Source of the DNA: Muscardinus avellanarius
Taxonomy: Eukaryota; Chordata; Mammalia; Rodentia; Gliridae
Reading direction: 5' to 3'
Assembly: GCA_963383645.1 (NCBI GenBank)
Contig: OY726566.1
Span: forward strand, 93,994,529 to 94,058,528
Length of the DNA: 64,000 bases
Translations under genes and position numbers: made by a program
Notes under the pieces: generated by a model
Seen by the model: only the letters and a program-made list of their open reading frames with translations
Told to the model about the DNA's origin: nothing
Database searches by the model: none
In this document: positions 44,724 to 56,157 of the stretch, in pieces
Numbering within the stretch: position 1 is the first letter of the stretch
Layout of the letters: every line of letters begins with the position of its first letter

Positions 44724-44932
44724 AGCCAGGCGTGGTGGCACACACTTGTAATCCGAGCATTTGGGAGGCTGAGACAGGAGGATCATGGTTCAAGGCCAGC
44801 CTCAGCTACTTAGTGAGGCCCTTTGCAACTCAGTGGCACCCTGTTTCAAAATAAAGAATAAAAAATAAAGTTGAGGGTGTAGCTCGGAGGTGGAATGTCC
44901 CTGGGTTCCATCCCCAGTACCACCACAACAAA
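44724..44932 (+). repeat. B1-ID SINE
   Basis: From agccaggcgtggtggcacac to ttccatccccagtaccacc. Confidence 0.92.
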
Positions 44933-45040
44933 AATATATAAACATGGATAAGACAGCATCCCTGTCCAAGGTCTAGGTCATCCATTGTTGCTCATCTACT
45001 ATGGGGACGAGACAAATAACTATTACTTACAATTGTGTAC

Positions 45041-45243
45041 CAGGCCTGGCATGGTGGTACATGCTTGTAATCCCAGTATCCGGGAAGCTGAGACAGGAGC
45101 ATCTCAGGTTTGAGATCAGCCTCCTCAACTTAGTGAGAACCTCGGCCACCCTGTTTCAGAATAAAAGGGTTGGAGGTATAGCTTGGTGGTAGAACATCCC
45201 TGGGCTCAGTTCCCAGTACCAAAAATAAATAAATAAATAAATT
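45041..45243 (+). repeat. B1-ID SINE with (AAAT)n tail
   Basis: From ccaggcctggcatggtggta to cagttcccagtacc and aaataaataaataaataaat. Confidence 0.9.
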
Positions 45244-46279
45244 ACATATCATATTGAACGTGGAACAAAATGAGAATTCAAGAGAACAAAAGGGCCCCTC
45301 TTGAGGGGAGAGAGGAGGTGGAAACTGTCAGAAACCACTCCCCAGGGGAAAAGTCACAAGCCATCCGCAGTGTGTGACACCAGTACCAGGAAAATATAGG
45401 CCACTTCATGGGCATTAGCCTCCAAGAGCTGGTCCTTTAAAACCAGGATTCCGCAGTGCCTCTCAGAAACAGCCTTTGGTGTGGAGCGGTTTTGAAAGTG
45501 TAAATAAATTACACTCATTGATCCCCCCCGTGTCCACACATTAATCTTCTCCAGGGCTGCGGCACATTCATCAGCCCGCTTTCTCCCAGAATCGCCTTTT
45601 CCCTGGCTAAGTCCCGTGCGTCTGTGCATGCCCGATTCTCTGTACCTGTTGTACCTGTGAACCTGTGAACTGACCACGGTGGGCAGGCACACGCTTCCCC
45701 TGGGCCCCCCAACCTCACTAGCATTTTCTGGCCCCCAGACATTGGGGCTCTCTAGGATTATGGCTGACACATTGGCTAGGAGTTGCTGGATTTTACTGCT
45801 CCCTCTTCAGCCCCCCAAAAGTCCTGGGTGAGCCCCATTCTTTCCCAGGTATTTATGTATATTTAGCTCAGCAACCAGGTCGAGCCCATGGTAATTTGAC
45901 GCTATTTGGTCAGCTACCTCCAAACTATCTGCTTCAATAAATATTCTAGGAGTGGCCGGCTCAGAGCACTGGCTCTCTCTGCTCCCTCTTCTTCCTTCCT
46001 CTGCCCCTCACCCCGCCTCCTCTGTTGCTGTCACTAGTGTGTCCTGAGCTTGCAGGTTCTTCAGTGCAAAGAGCATCCTATAAGTGGCTCTTGGGTTCCC
46101 AGCAGGGCACCTTTTGAGTTCTTGTTGTCCCTGCTGATTCAGTTGGGCTCTGAATCTGCCACATGTCTTGGATGGGTCTTCTCCTGCCCACAAACAGCCG
46201 CACGCCCACATTCTCAGCCTTTTCTTATGTGTTTGGGCACCGGGCCTGGTAGGGTATCTGTCTTCCTGCGTATCCTGAT
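45244..46279. other. Unassigned sequence
   Basis: A minus-strand frame of 138 codons (45354-45770) has no recognisable domain. A small local repeat, gtacctgtt/gtacctgtgaacctgtgaac, lies at 45643-45670. No gene was identified. Confidence 0.35.
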
Positions 46280-46870
46280 GCTATAGCAGGATACTGCAGA
46301 CTGGGTAAGTGGTAAACAATAGAGGTTTCTTGGTTCATAGTTCTAGAGGCTGGGAACCCTGGTATTGAGAGGCTACATGTGACAAGGGCCACATCATCAC
46401 AGGATTGGAGGCCTCACATGGACAAGGGGGGGATGCAGGCCAAACCTGTCCTTTTATTGTCTGTTTTGTTTTGCGGTACTGGGGATGGAACCCAGGGGCA
46501 CTGCACCTTCAAGCTACACTCCCAGCCCTATTTTTCAGTCCTTTTATTTTTAAAACAGGGTCTCACTGAGTTATAAAGGGCCTAGATAAGTAGCTGAGGC
46601 TGTCTGTGAACCACGATCCTCTGGTCTTGGCCTCCTGAATGCTGGGATTACAGGTATGCATCACCACACCTGACTCAAACCTGTCCTTTTATCAGAGCCC
46701 ACTCCTGCAATAAGTAACCCACTCTACAATGACAGCACGGCCCACTCATGAGGGCTCTGTCCTTATGACCCAGTCACAGTCTACAGTTCCACCTCTTCAT
46801 ACTATCATGATGGCAATTACATTTCGACATGAATTTTGGAGAAGACATTCAACCCGCAGCAGTGTTCTTT
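46280..46870 (-). mobile_element. MLT1-type MaLR LTR split by a SINE, antisense
   Basis: Left part (46280-46457): tactgcagactgggtaagtg, gtttcttggttcatagttct and gaggctgggaaccctggtat. Right part (46676-46870): gagggctctgtccttatgac, cacctcttcatactatcatg and acatgaattttggag. A B1-ID SINE divides it. Confidence 0.6.
46458..46675 (-). repeat. B1-ID SINE, minus strand, nested in LTR
   Basis: From ttttgcggtactggggatgg to catcaccacacctgact. A perfect 17-bp target-site duplication, caaacctgtccttttat, lies at 46441-46457 and 46676-46692. Confidence 0.93.
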
Positions 46871-47503
46871 GGGTTTTGTAAGAGTTCAAAATCAGGAAAC
46901 CCCAGAGCAGGACTGGGACAAGGACCCACAATCAGCAATATGGTCAGGGAGGGATCTACGAGGAGTTCTTTAGAAGAGTGGTTATTTTCCAAAGAAACTT
47001 CGAAGCTTTGGGTGGAGGGCAAGGCCCTGCTTCCTTCATCTACCCAGAGCTCCTTCGCTAACACTGGCCCAGGAAGAACACATACAGGCTCTTCATGGGA
47101 CAGAATGGAGAGGAAGCTGGGGTACCCAGCTGACATTTCAGGAAAGTCAAGAATAAGTAGGTGTTTCCTGTTCAGCCTTTGCCATTCTTTGTTGTCTGAC
47201 AATGATGCTTGGGCTTCATCTATCTATTAGACAACAGTTCTTTTTTATGAGAAATAGTCTCCCTAGACCTATAAGGCAGCCCTGATCCCTAGCACCTGGA
47301 AGAGATTCTTTGAAATATTTGACTTTAAATTGTTCTTATTAATAGGAGAAAGAGGAGGCTGTGACTTGAGGAGTTGCTGGGTTGAGTCCCTGATTTTACT
47401 GTCAGTAAAGCATGACTGAATGGACCAGATGACATTTTGGAGTACTGACCAGCTGTTTCTTATAGGTGGCTTGAAAAGGAAGGAGTGTGGTCAGAAGACC
47501 ACC
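46871..47503. other. Unassigned sequence
   Basis: Overlapping frames of 133 and 117 codons on opposite strands have no recognisable features. No repeat was named. Confidence 0.35.
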
Positions 47504-47680
47504 TAGCCTGGCATGGTAGGTTACTGTAACCCGAGTACTTAGGAAGCTGAGACAGGAGAATAATAGGTTCAAGGTCAGCCTCAGCAACTTAGTGATCCCC
47601 TGTTTTCTTCAAAATTAAAAATAAAATAAAACATTCTCAGAAGTAGAATGTTTTTGGTTTTAATCCCTGGTACTATGTGC
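47504..47680 (+). repeat. Diverged B1-ID SINE with (CA)n tail
   Basis: From tagcctggcatggtaggtta to taatccctggtacta. The tail leads into gcgcgcgcgc and CA repeats. Confidence 0.8.
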
Positions 47681-47683
47681 ATG

Positions 47684-47685
47684 CG

Positions 47686-47727
<42 letters not shown>
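47684..47727. repeat. (GC)n-(CA)n microsatellite
   Basis: About five GC units and then sixteen or so CA units at a SINE 3' end. Confidence 0.95.
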
Positions 47728-47730
<3 letters not shown>

Positions 47731-48665
47731 TTGAACCGGGAAGATTTAGGGTCCCAGCAGGCTGATACTCCAGAGGCAGGGATAAGATTCACGCTGGAAC
47801 CAAGTAGACTCCAGGGAAGAAGCTTACCATGTGAAAGCCAACATCTATCTTCTGGGATTTTGTCAAAAAATGAGACCTCAGTCTTTGAAGGATGCAGGGT
47901 ATGTTATGTTTCTTTTCTTCTCTCAGATTTGCTGACCTCCTTGGAACCAAGGCCAGGATCTGCCTGGTGCTGGGGCGCATGGAAAGGACTCGACCGAATG
48001 GAACACAGCAGCAGGAACTTGCTGGAAACAAAGGACCAAGACCAGACAGGGACCAGGCGCCAAATGGTTTGGTGCTACTGGATATTTGCTCTTCAAAGTC
48101 TCCTGCCTTAGGTACTAGATGGAAAGGGTTGAATCTAGAAGTCTGGCTCAGTGGCCTCCAGTGGAAAAAAAATCATATTTTCAGTTGGCTGCTAAAGTTA
48201 CCTTAGTAGCATAAATTTGAAAATACAGAGAGAGAGTGATAGAATCTCTGAGAACATCTGCACAGATAGCAAGCCAGCAGAGTGGCATCTAGGGCTGGCT
48301 TTCCTGCCTGCATCTGGAATCATCCTCTGAGAACCCTCCAGGGAGACTGTTCATGGAGACGGCACAATGAAGAAAGTGCTTGGCTGGCCATTTCCGAGAG
48401 AGTTACCAGAAATGCGGATGAGCCCTTAACTAGACAAGAACGAAGGGCCTCAGATCACAGTCCAGCAATTCAGAAGCTGAAGACCTTGTCACCACAGAGT
48501 GTGTCTGCACCCTTTGTTTTGCAGAACAGTGTTTTAATTGGCACTATGCAAAAATCAGAGAGCTCCATCCTTAGAATGTTTAGGTAAGACAGGCGCACTG
48601 CCTACCTTTAACATTCTATCATTTTACTGGTCCCAGCCCTTACTGCCCGACTCCCAAACTTGCCG
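47728..48665. other. Unassigned sequence
   Basis: A pyrimidine run followed by ctcag at about 47909-47925 resembles a splice acceptor, but no supported exon follows. No repeat was named. Confidence 0.3.
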
Positions 48666-48667
48666 AG

Positions 48668-48668
<1 letters not shown>

Positions 48669-48708
<40 letters not shown>

Positions 48709-48714
48709 ACACAA
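48669..48714. repeat. (CG)n-(CA)n microsatellite
   Basis: The run cgcgcgcacacac continues through about eighteen CA units at the left edge of an LTR. Confidence 0.95.
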
Positions 48715-49078
48715 CTAAGAGTAAGGAAGATTTATTTGCCCACAGTTTTTGGAGATTTCAGGGTTCAGTTCATGTTAGGCTGGGTCTGAAGAGCTCAGGG
48801 CAGAGTGGCAGAAAGCGGGGGAGGGGGGCTCACATTATGAAAGATGGAAATAAGAGAACATGTGAACAAGGGGAGGAGGAATCATGTGTAATCCTCAAGG
48901 TCACACTCCAGGGACCCACCTGCTTCCTCCATGCCCCACCTGCCCAGGTTACCACCCAGTAAATTCATTACAATAAATGTATCCACTGACGAAATTATAA
49001 TACCCGTGACTTAATTAAATCAACTCTGAGCATTAATATGTGGGCTCTTCAGGGGATATTCTATATCTAACTATAATA
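48715..49078 (-). mobile_element. MaLR-like LTR, antisense
   Basis: Plus strand: gaagatttatttgcccacag, ttttggagatttcagggttc, cacctgcccaggttaccacc, atgtatccactgacgaaatt and ggatattctatatctaacta. Closely similar in design to 38925-39296. Confidence 0.55.
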
Positions 49079-49984
49079 ACTTGCTTACAGCCAAGGCAGC
49101 TGGCCTGGGGATGTGTGTCCATGAAGGAGCCATCAACTTTCTCATTTAACTTCTGAGAGCATCACTATCCCTTGAAACCAGTAACCCGCCCACTGTAAAA
49201 CTATTGGAGAGGCATCAGAGGTAGGGCTCCTCAGATATCAGTATGTAGAAGCATACCACATGTCTTTTCAAAAACAACATGTATGAGGGGTAAAGACATG
49301 TACCTGAGCAAAGGGAGAAGTCCAACAGCAATACCACTGCATCAGAAGTCATCCCACCTTGGGACAAAGGGGCCAGGCTTTTGTTATACCCCTTGCTCAT
49401 GGTCGCTAGTCATCATATATGGGAGGAGGTGTGGCTTTGAGTGAGGGCCTCTCCTGGGCTATGGGCAGTGCCCAGATTCCGCTGAGAGCCATGAGTTGCT
49501 ATCACTCCCAGCTGCTTGAGAACAAGTCCCTCAGTACCAAAGGATGGAGGTCAGGGCACAGCTCTGAAATCCATTTCTGGAGGTGCGGTATCCCACCATC
49601 ATGAGGAACACCTACGCCCTCCTACAGAATGGTCCTTGGTGGAAAAGCAGAAACATGGAGACATGAAATAAAGATCTTTCCCAGAATGGCATTAGCAGTG
49701 TTCTTATGCAAACTGGCATCTTGGCCGGTGGCTGAGTCCTGGGTCCTGAAGGAGAATTCTGCTTGTCTTTAACAGCACTGGAGGGTTGACACATTTACTT
49801 CATGCTGCTGTTTATCTGAATGCAGGCAGATACTTCTGCAGCATTTAATTGTCATGGATATCATGTAGTAAGCGGCAGCTGAGAGACTGAGACGAGCTTC
49901 CAATTTGTCTTTGGAAAATTTTCTCCATTATGAGACTGGAAAGATTAAAGGGATAATAATACCTTACACCCATATCATTCTCTC
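49079..49984. other. Unassigned sequence
   Basis: No gene or named repeat was recognised. Confidence 0.4.
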
Positions 49985-50125
49985 TTTCTAGGAAAGAGCT
50001 CACATATGTACATTATCTTATTTAAGCCTCATGATAGTCCTGTGGGGGTAGTTATAATAGGAATTATTATTCATCTTGGGATTGAAAAAATTATAACTTT
50101 GGAAACTCATGTCTTCACCTTACAC
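49985..50125 (-). repeat. MIR, antisense
   Basis: The runs cacatatgtacattatctta, tttaagcctcatgatagtcc and ggtagttataataggaatta follow the reverse MIR 3' half. Confidence 0.55.
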
Positions 50126-50334
50126 AATTCTCGATTCAAGATTCTTTCTATTGTTTCAAATATCCAAGGCAGAAAAAAAAAAAACATAAAAGAAAGCAAA
50201 GAATTCCTTTTCCCATATGCAGATCTGACTTATTATATTTTTCCCCCTCTCTGAAGTTACGAGAGATAAGACACAAACATAAACAGCCACTCAACAAAAT
50301 GTATATGGAAACTGTCAACCTCTGGATCACGTGA

Positions 50335-50485
50335 CTTACTTATTGTATCCCTACCAGGTGCAAGTCAGTGTGCAGCTGCAATGGTGATCAACAGGGTCGA
50401 AAAGGAATCACAGCTCCTAGTGGAGTCAACAATCCAGTAAGGAACATTAGACAGGCCTCAGACTAACAAGCAGTAGGGGAAAGAA
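50335..50485. repeat. Old L2-like fragment
   Basis: The runs ctaccaggtgcaagtcagtg and gagtcaacaatccagtaagg resemble an old L2-type 3' end. Weak. Confidence 0.3.
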
Positions 50486-51490
50486 GTGTGGCCCACTTGA
50501 CAGGCGTCTAGACGAGGCCCTGAGGTAGTAGGTTCTGATAGTAGAGGCAGCGTGAGAGCGGGTTCCTGAGGATGAGCCGCCATCCCTGAACTTCAGCAGG
50601 TGATGGGAACAGCGATGGCGACCTCACGACTGCCGCCAAGCTTCCTGCATGCTAGGCACAGGGCTCCAATGAAGGCCCCTGTTCCCCACACTACTGATGC
50701 ACGCGAATCAGGATGTAGCCCACTGAATGCTCGTCACCACCAATCAGCCAACTCAACAGCCCAGGTCTGCTTGCCCTTCCATTGGGCTGTTTTCCAATCA
50801 TGTTTTATGCCCACAGCACTTTTTTGTTGAATTTAATATGGATGGATTTTTAAAAAAATGTTTGGCTTGAAGGAAGAGATTCCTCCAGCTGGGATCTCGT
50901 AGGGTCTTTGGGGGTATTTGAAAGACACTGGGAGCAGTAGATGCGTCCCTATCTGTGGAGTCAGGCATCCTTATTTGCATACAAGTGATATGTATAAGCT
51001 GTGCCCATGGGAAACAGCAGGCCTTTGAATGAGGTGTTTTTTTTTTTTAAGAGTCAAATTTGTCTCTCATTTTTGTTGTTATTGCTCCACGTCTATCCTT
51101 CTCCTGGAGGGAGAATATTCCTGATAGGATTAACAAACAAAAATTGTAAAGAATGTGACCACTGAAATTTTTCCAGGAATGCAATTATTACTGGCTTTGT
51201 AGAGGCTGAGTCATGTGGTGCCATCTGTTAAATGGCCACTTCACAAGCTGCCAAGAGGAGAGGATTTCACATTTGAGAGCCAGAGGGTTTGGACATTCGT
51301 GGCTCCCTGGGTCGTTCCTCCTAGGCTCAGATGAAGGAGGAGGTACTGACCCTGATAGTAGAAATAAACTCCAACCATAACACTTGTGACATGTCACGTG
51401 AGAGCCTCGTGTGGCTTGGATTATACAATTTTCTCTTTAGAAATGGCTTTCTATCTTTTTTTCTTTCATTCTTTCTTTCTTTTTCTTTCT
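50486..51490. other. Unassigned sequence
   Basis: No gene or named repeat was recognised. A T-rich (TTTC) run begins near 51456. Confidence 0.4.
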
Positions 51491-51570
51491 TTTTTGATAC
51501 TGGGGGTCAAACCCAGGGTGTTGTACATGAAGGGCAAGCACTTTAGCACTGAACTACATCCCGGCCCTAA
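51491..51570 (-). repeat. Stand-alone ID element (tRNA-Ala-like)
   Basis: Minus strand reads gggccgggatgtagttcagt, then a box B-like ggtttgacccccag and tatc with an A/G tail. It keeps the full ID body, including the tgcttgccc stretch that the B1-ID composites have lost, so it is a separate ID insertion. Confidence 0.75.
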
Positions 51571-51974
51571 CGTTAACCTTTAAAGCTACTTTTGCTCTAC
51601 TATTGAAAAGCTCCCTATTGAAAATTTTAAATGAGACCTCTTTCCACAAGATAGACAAAGGAGATCTTTTGCAAGGTTTAGATTTGTCGGATTGATTTCT
51701 AAACTCTATTAAATAGTCATTGGAAAGGGATTTGAAAGGGGGTGGGGAATGAAGGAGAGAAGAGGATAATACTTTGGGATAAATGTGGCAGGCCTCACAA
51801 TTTTCAGCAAATAAAGTATGTTTGTAGGCTGGGCCATTTTGGAGAATTATTTGCAAAGTTGAATACATTCACATATATTTCGGGAATTGGACTTTCTTAT
51901 GGGCAGGGTGGGTCCTTGCAGCATCTTGCAGTCCAACAGAGCTGTGCTGGACCTCAGGCTAGATTTCCAGCTCA
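51571..51974. other. Unassigned sequence
   Basis: No gene or named repeat was recognised. Confidence 0.4.
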
Positions 51975-52112
51975 AGCTTTGTCCCCGCCAGTTCCATGAC
52001 CATGGGCAAGTTATTTTAGCATCTCTCCTCGGTTTCCTTATTGATCAAATGATAAGATGGGCCATCTGGTCTCCAGAGTTGCTTAATATTTTATGAGTGA
52101 TTCCATTTCAGG
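51975..52112 (+). repeat. MIR
   Basis: The runs gttccatgaccatgggcaag, tcctcggtttccttattgat and aaatgataagatgggccatc follow the MIR core. Confidence 0.6.
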
Positions 52113-52940
52113 ATCAAAAGCTTAATCAAATATTTCTTTGCCAGACTCATTCTCTGCTATCTTTGACATCATCTGAAGAAGGAAATGAACTCCGTGGTGG
52201 CTTTGCCTTTATCATGGACCATCCTTCATCTGAAAAGACAACCAGGGACTCACGCAGGAGAACCAGCGGACAACTTCAGAAACCCCTATTTATCCCAGGG
52301 AGGACAGTAAGGTGTGGTTCTACTGCCACTGCTAGAAAAGAAATCCTGAGCAACTGACAGGAACTGCCAGCCTAGGCAGGGCTTCTTTGGGTTCCTCCTC
52401 CCCTCTCCTGCCTTTCTGTAAAAGCCTCTTCCTTCTCCACATCAGCAATTTCTATTCCAACAAGTCTCTAGGATGGAGGCATCCTTCTGTGAGCTGGTCT
52501 TGACCTGACCAAACCAGGAGCATGGACCTGCTGTGCTATGAGCACCCAACTTTTCAACATGGGGGACAGAGATGAGAAGGGGTTGAGAACTGAGTGGGGA
52601 TGGGAAGACTTCAGAGAGGCATGAGCTCAGCTTCAGAGACTGGGCTTCTGGGTAGCTCTGAAAGGTCAATTTGTGAGTCAGTTCTGAGAAAAGGAGGGGC
52701 ACCATGTGCACAGATCTGACCATGCAGCCAGTGGGGCAGAGCATGGTGGGGCTTTTTCCCACCCAAAAGGCCTCAGTTTCTTCAGAGCTCATGTACATCG
52801 TGGGGAGGACTGGTCTCCTCATTCATTAATTATTCATTCATTCAGCAAGCAGTTACTGAGCACGTGCAGTGCATGAGTCTCTGTATATCCTCCTGGACCC
52901 AGTGGGATCCATGGGAGGGAAAGGTTTGAAAACTGCTCTC
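52113..52940. other. Unassigned sequence
   Basis: A minus-strand frame of 126 codons (52442-52822) has no recognisable features. The run attattcattcattcagcaa near 52835 looks like an old L2/MIR end. Confidence 0.35.
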
Positions 52941-53140
52941 AGCTGGGCATGGTGGCGCACGCTTGTAATCCCCGCGCTTGGGAGGCAGAGACAGGAGGAT
53001 CGCGCAGGTTCGAAGCCAGCCGCGCGCGCTGGCTTAGGAGACCGTTTCCAAATAAAAATGTAAAAATAGGTCTGGGAGTATAGCCCAGCGGTAGAAGGGC
53101 TTCCAGGAACCCCAGTACCACCAAAGGAAAAAAAAAAAAA
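52941..53140 (+). repeat. Young CpG-rich B1-ID SINE
   Basis: From agctgggcatggtggcgcac, through taatccccgcgcttgggagg and ccgcgcgcgctggctt, to ccagtaccacc and an A-run. Flanks gaaaactgctctc and gaaaagtgctctc form a 13-bp target duplication with one mismatch. Confidence 0.93.
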
Positions 53141-53204
53141 AGAAAAGTGCTCTCAGGGATCTAGTTTGCTAATGGATGATATGAGAAATGATAGCTGGGT
53201 GCAT

Positions 53205-53530
53205 TGTCTTAATAGTCAATGTATAGAGTATAAATAAAACCAGCTTGGGGAGAGATAAATATCGGTAGCTGCACAGCATAGAGTCGAGGAAGGGCAAGCG
53301 CGTGGGGGATGCCTTCTGCAAGCCAGAGCCTGGCGCTCGTCTAAATGGCCTGACAGCAGCCTTTCATTGCCTGCGTCAAAATTAATAGACTATAGAGACT
53401 TCAGAAATCTTCTTTCAAGTTGACTCAAGAAAATCTATGGGTGGGAGAAGCAGGAATCTAAGAAGTCAATAGGAGTTATTGTCAAATTTTCCATTTTCTT
53501 CCTCCCATTTTTAGAAAATAAAAGCCTGGG
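53205..53530 (+). repeat. 326-bp direct repeat, copy 1
   Basis: It matches 56158-56483 base for base apart from about two substitutions (53213 t/c, 53524 a/g). Unlike the second copy, similarity ends abruptly at a SINE fragment at 53531. Confidence 0.95.
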
Positions 53531-53690
53531 ATCATGAGAGGATCATAAGTTTGAAGCCAGCTTCAGCATCTTAGAACTTAGAAAGACTTTCAGCAACCTA
53601 ACAAGATCCTGTTTTGAAATAAATAATAGAAAGGGCCTGGGATAGAGCTTGGAGGTAGAATGCCCCTGGGTTCAACTCCCAGGACCACAA
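53531..53690 (+). repeat. 5'-truncated B1-ID SINE
   Basis: It starts at atcatgagaggatcataagt and ends ccaggaccac. Its left edge coincides with the end of the direct repeat. Confidence 0.82.
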
Positions 53691-53699
53691 ACAAGATGA

Positions 53700-54450
53700 A
53701 ATAATATTCAGTGGTTAGAAGTATCAGGAAGGAGAGCAGAGTGAGCAGTAGAGCGGGCAGGAAGGAGGGCTGGTTACTGGGGGTCAGAGGGGAGGAGGCC
53801 TCTGCGAGGTGGTAGCATTTGAACTGAGACCTAAATAAAGCGAGAGAGCAAGCACTGGGCATTTCTGGGGTAACACCTATTCCAGGAGTTGGGAGCAAAT
53901 CCTCGGGAGTCCCGAGGCAGGAGTGTGTCCCCCATGTTCTAGGACAGCGGCCATGTAGCCCCAGCAGAGGGACAGGGAGGAAGAGCAGCAGGAAGTGAGG
54001 TAGAGCCTCAGCTGCTCGCCAGCTGTGCTGCAGAGCACAAGGAGTTCTGCACCGCTGGAGCACCACTCGGCGGCGTGTAGAGAGCAAACCTGGAGGGACG
54101 TGTGGGACCAAGAGGAGGTTACCTCAGTCCTCCAGGCTGGAGATGACGGTAGTGAGGGGCAGGTAAGTGGCAGCAGAGAAGGCAAAACATGGTTATATCC
54201 TGGAAACATCCTGAAGGTGGTGGTGCTGTGACGTACTGATGGATGAGATTTGGGCTGCGAGTGAGAGAAAGGACTGGAGTATAATGCACAAGTTGGACCA
54301 GAGCAACCGGGAAAATGGAGCCATTCACCTGAGATGGGAATACTGGGAAGGAGAGGGTTCACAGGAGGAGAATTCACCCCTGGACACAGGTGGCCGGAGA
54401 TGTCCATTAAAGCTCCCAGTGGAAATGATAGACAGGCACGTAGAAGGTTT
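53700..54450 (+). repeat. Long ancient interspersed repeat (L2/MER class)
   Basis: The runs gtggtagcatttgaactgag, gtcctccaggctggagatga, tgatggatgagatttgggct and gagcaaccgggaaaatggag match, in order, a common old mammalian repeat over some 700 bp. The 129- to 176-codon frames here are incidental. Confidence 0.5.
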
Positions 54451-54527
54451 ACCTGTATTTCTTCTCTTCAGGAATGGAAAGGTCCAGAACTTTCCAGAGT
54501 GGATGATAGTTGATCATATTAAGATTT

Positions 54528-54721
54528 TTTTTGTGTGTGTGGTACTGGGGTTCCTGGAAGCCCTTCTACCTCCAGGCTATACTCCCAGTTCTATTTTTAC
54601 ATTTTTATTTGGAAAAAGGGTCTCCTAAGACAGCACGCACGGCTGGCTTCGAACCTGCGTGATCCTCCTGTCTCTGCCTCCCAAGCACGGGGATTACAAG
54701 CATGCGCCACCACGCCCAGCA
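54528..54721 (-). repeat. Young CpG-rich B1-ID SINE, minus strand
   Basis: Plus strand: ggtactggggttcctggaag, tttcgaacctgcgtgatcc-like text and ccaccacgcccagc. A perfect 15-bp target-site duplication, atcatattaagattt, lies at 54513-54527 and 54722-54736. Confidence 0.93.
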
Positions 54722-54775
54722 ATCATATTAAGATTTATACATGGTTATCTTGGGAGATAAAGGAAAATCATTTTA

Positions 54776-54936
54776 TTTATTGATACTAGGGATTGACTCC
54801 AGTCCTCTTTTTTTATTTCTTTATTTTGAAACGAGGTCTCACTAAGTTGCTGAGGCTGGCTGTGAACTTGTGATCCTCCTGTCTCAGCCTCCTCCCAAGT
54901 ACTAGGATTATAAGCATGTGCTACCATGTCCAATGA
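54776..54936 (-). repeat. Truncated B1-ID SINE, minus strand
   Basis: From ttgatactagggattgactc to gctaccatgtccaatg. The ID-like part is shortened internally. Confidence 0.82.
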
Positions 54937-55227
54937 CATCAACATTTTATTGTCAGTGGTTTTAAACAATATGTCAGGAGTCCCATAATTGATGGGTTTC
55001 GATTTTCTTCCATTTTGTGCATACTAAGTAGTGAAGTGTAGCGTGGTCCTGAGTGGAAAGCTTTGGGACCCACCTTCTTGGAGGCTGGCCATCCTTTTAG
55101 ACACTTTCCCTTCTCCACAACAGAAGGGAACTGAAGACCTAGCCCTGCCTGGATTCTTCATTGATATCTGGCCATCTTGGGAGTTTGGATTTGCTCTGCA
55201 GAAAACCTCTGGTTAAAATATTTCTTT

Positions 55228-55440
55228 GGGCTGGGTGTGGTGGCACACACTTGTAATCCCAGCACTTGGGAGGCTGAGACAGGAGGATCATGCAGGTTCA
55301 CAGCCAGCCTCAGCTTCTTAGTGAAGCTCTCAGCAGCTTAGTGAGACCCTGCTTCCAAATGAAACATAAAATAGGTCTGGAAGTGTAGCCTGGAGGTAGA
55401 AGGCCCCTGGGTTCCATTACCGGTACTACACACACACAAA
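55228..55440 (+). repeat. B1-ID SINE
   Basis: From gggctgggtgtggtggcaca to ttccattaccggtactacac. Tail ends in a short CA run. Confidence 0.9.
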
Positions 55441-55959
55441 TAATTCTTTGGGTATTTTCATAGTCAAGGTTGATTGATAGGTGATTACTTTGAATTCACC
55501 TCCCTTCTCTTTCTCTCTCTGCCTGTTAGTTGTTTCCTATCATGCCAGATATCCTGTATGAACCATATTCCCTTAAGTTGCATAGCCCTTTGTCAGTCAT
55601 CCTTTAATTCATTATGTTATAATGACTATTAAAGTCAGCATCATTCATAAATTGAGAGTGGTTATAAGCTGTAGTATAAGTATGATAAGTCATAACATGA
55701 ACATGAGAGTTATAACACGAATATAGTATGACATTGTAAATTAGGTAGCCCATGCTTCCAATAATGGTAGGACTTCTTGCATTTTATTTTAAATCCCTAC
55801 TTGTAAAAGTGAGTTGGCGGCTTAGCCTCTGTCCTTCATTGGTATGGTGAAAGACTGCGGTCATCAATAAATATTTGATCAGCTGATTGATCAACTGGCC
55901 TTTTCTTTCGAGCCTTTTCTCCAAGTAAGTCCATGTGGTAAAAGAAATGAAGACAAACA
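55441..55959. other. Unassigned A/T-rich sequence
   Basis: Contains short local repeats of the ataacatgaa type around 55690. No gene. Confidence 0.4.
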
Positions 55960-56100
55960 AGTGTCTGGTTCAGGTCCTACCACTAATTTGTTAGTGTCCT
56001 TGGGTATGTCATTTAATTTTTCTGACTTTCAGTGCCACAACTTTAAGATGATTTGTGATCCTAAATGGCCCTTCCAGCTTTAAATTACCATGGAATGTGT
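55960..56100 (+). repeat. MIR
   Basis: The runs caggtcctaccactaatttg, ccttgggtatgtcatttaat and tctgactttcagtgcc follow the MIR core. Confidence 0.6.
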
Positions 56101-56157
56101 TTTCCTACCAAGTTATTGAAACTAGAATGAGATTCCCGTGAGTTTCAAGTTGGTCAA

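Noticed and set aside
47890..48115. Possible exon after a pyrimidine run and ctcag
   Set aside because: The acceptor-like motif is common by chance. I found no matching donor, known protein or conserved frame.
51491..51570. A functional tRNA-Ala gene on the minus strand
   Set aside because: The sequence cannot fold as a complete tRNA and has an A/G tail. It is an ID retroposon.
53590..54628. Frames of 129-176 codons on both strands
   Set aside because: They lie in a long old interspersed repeat and SINEs and have no protein features.
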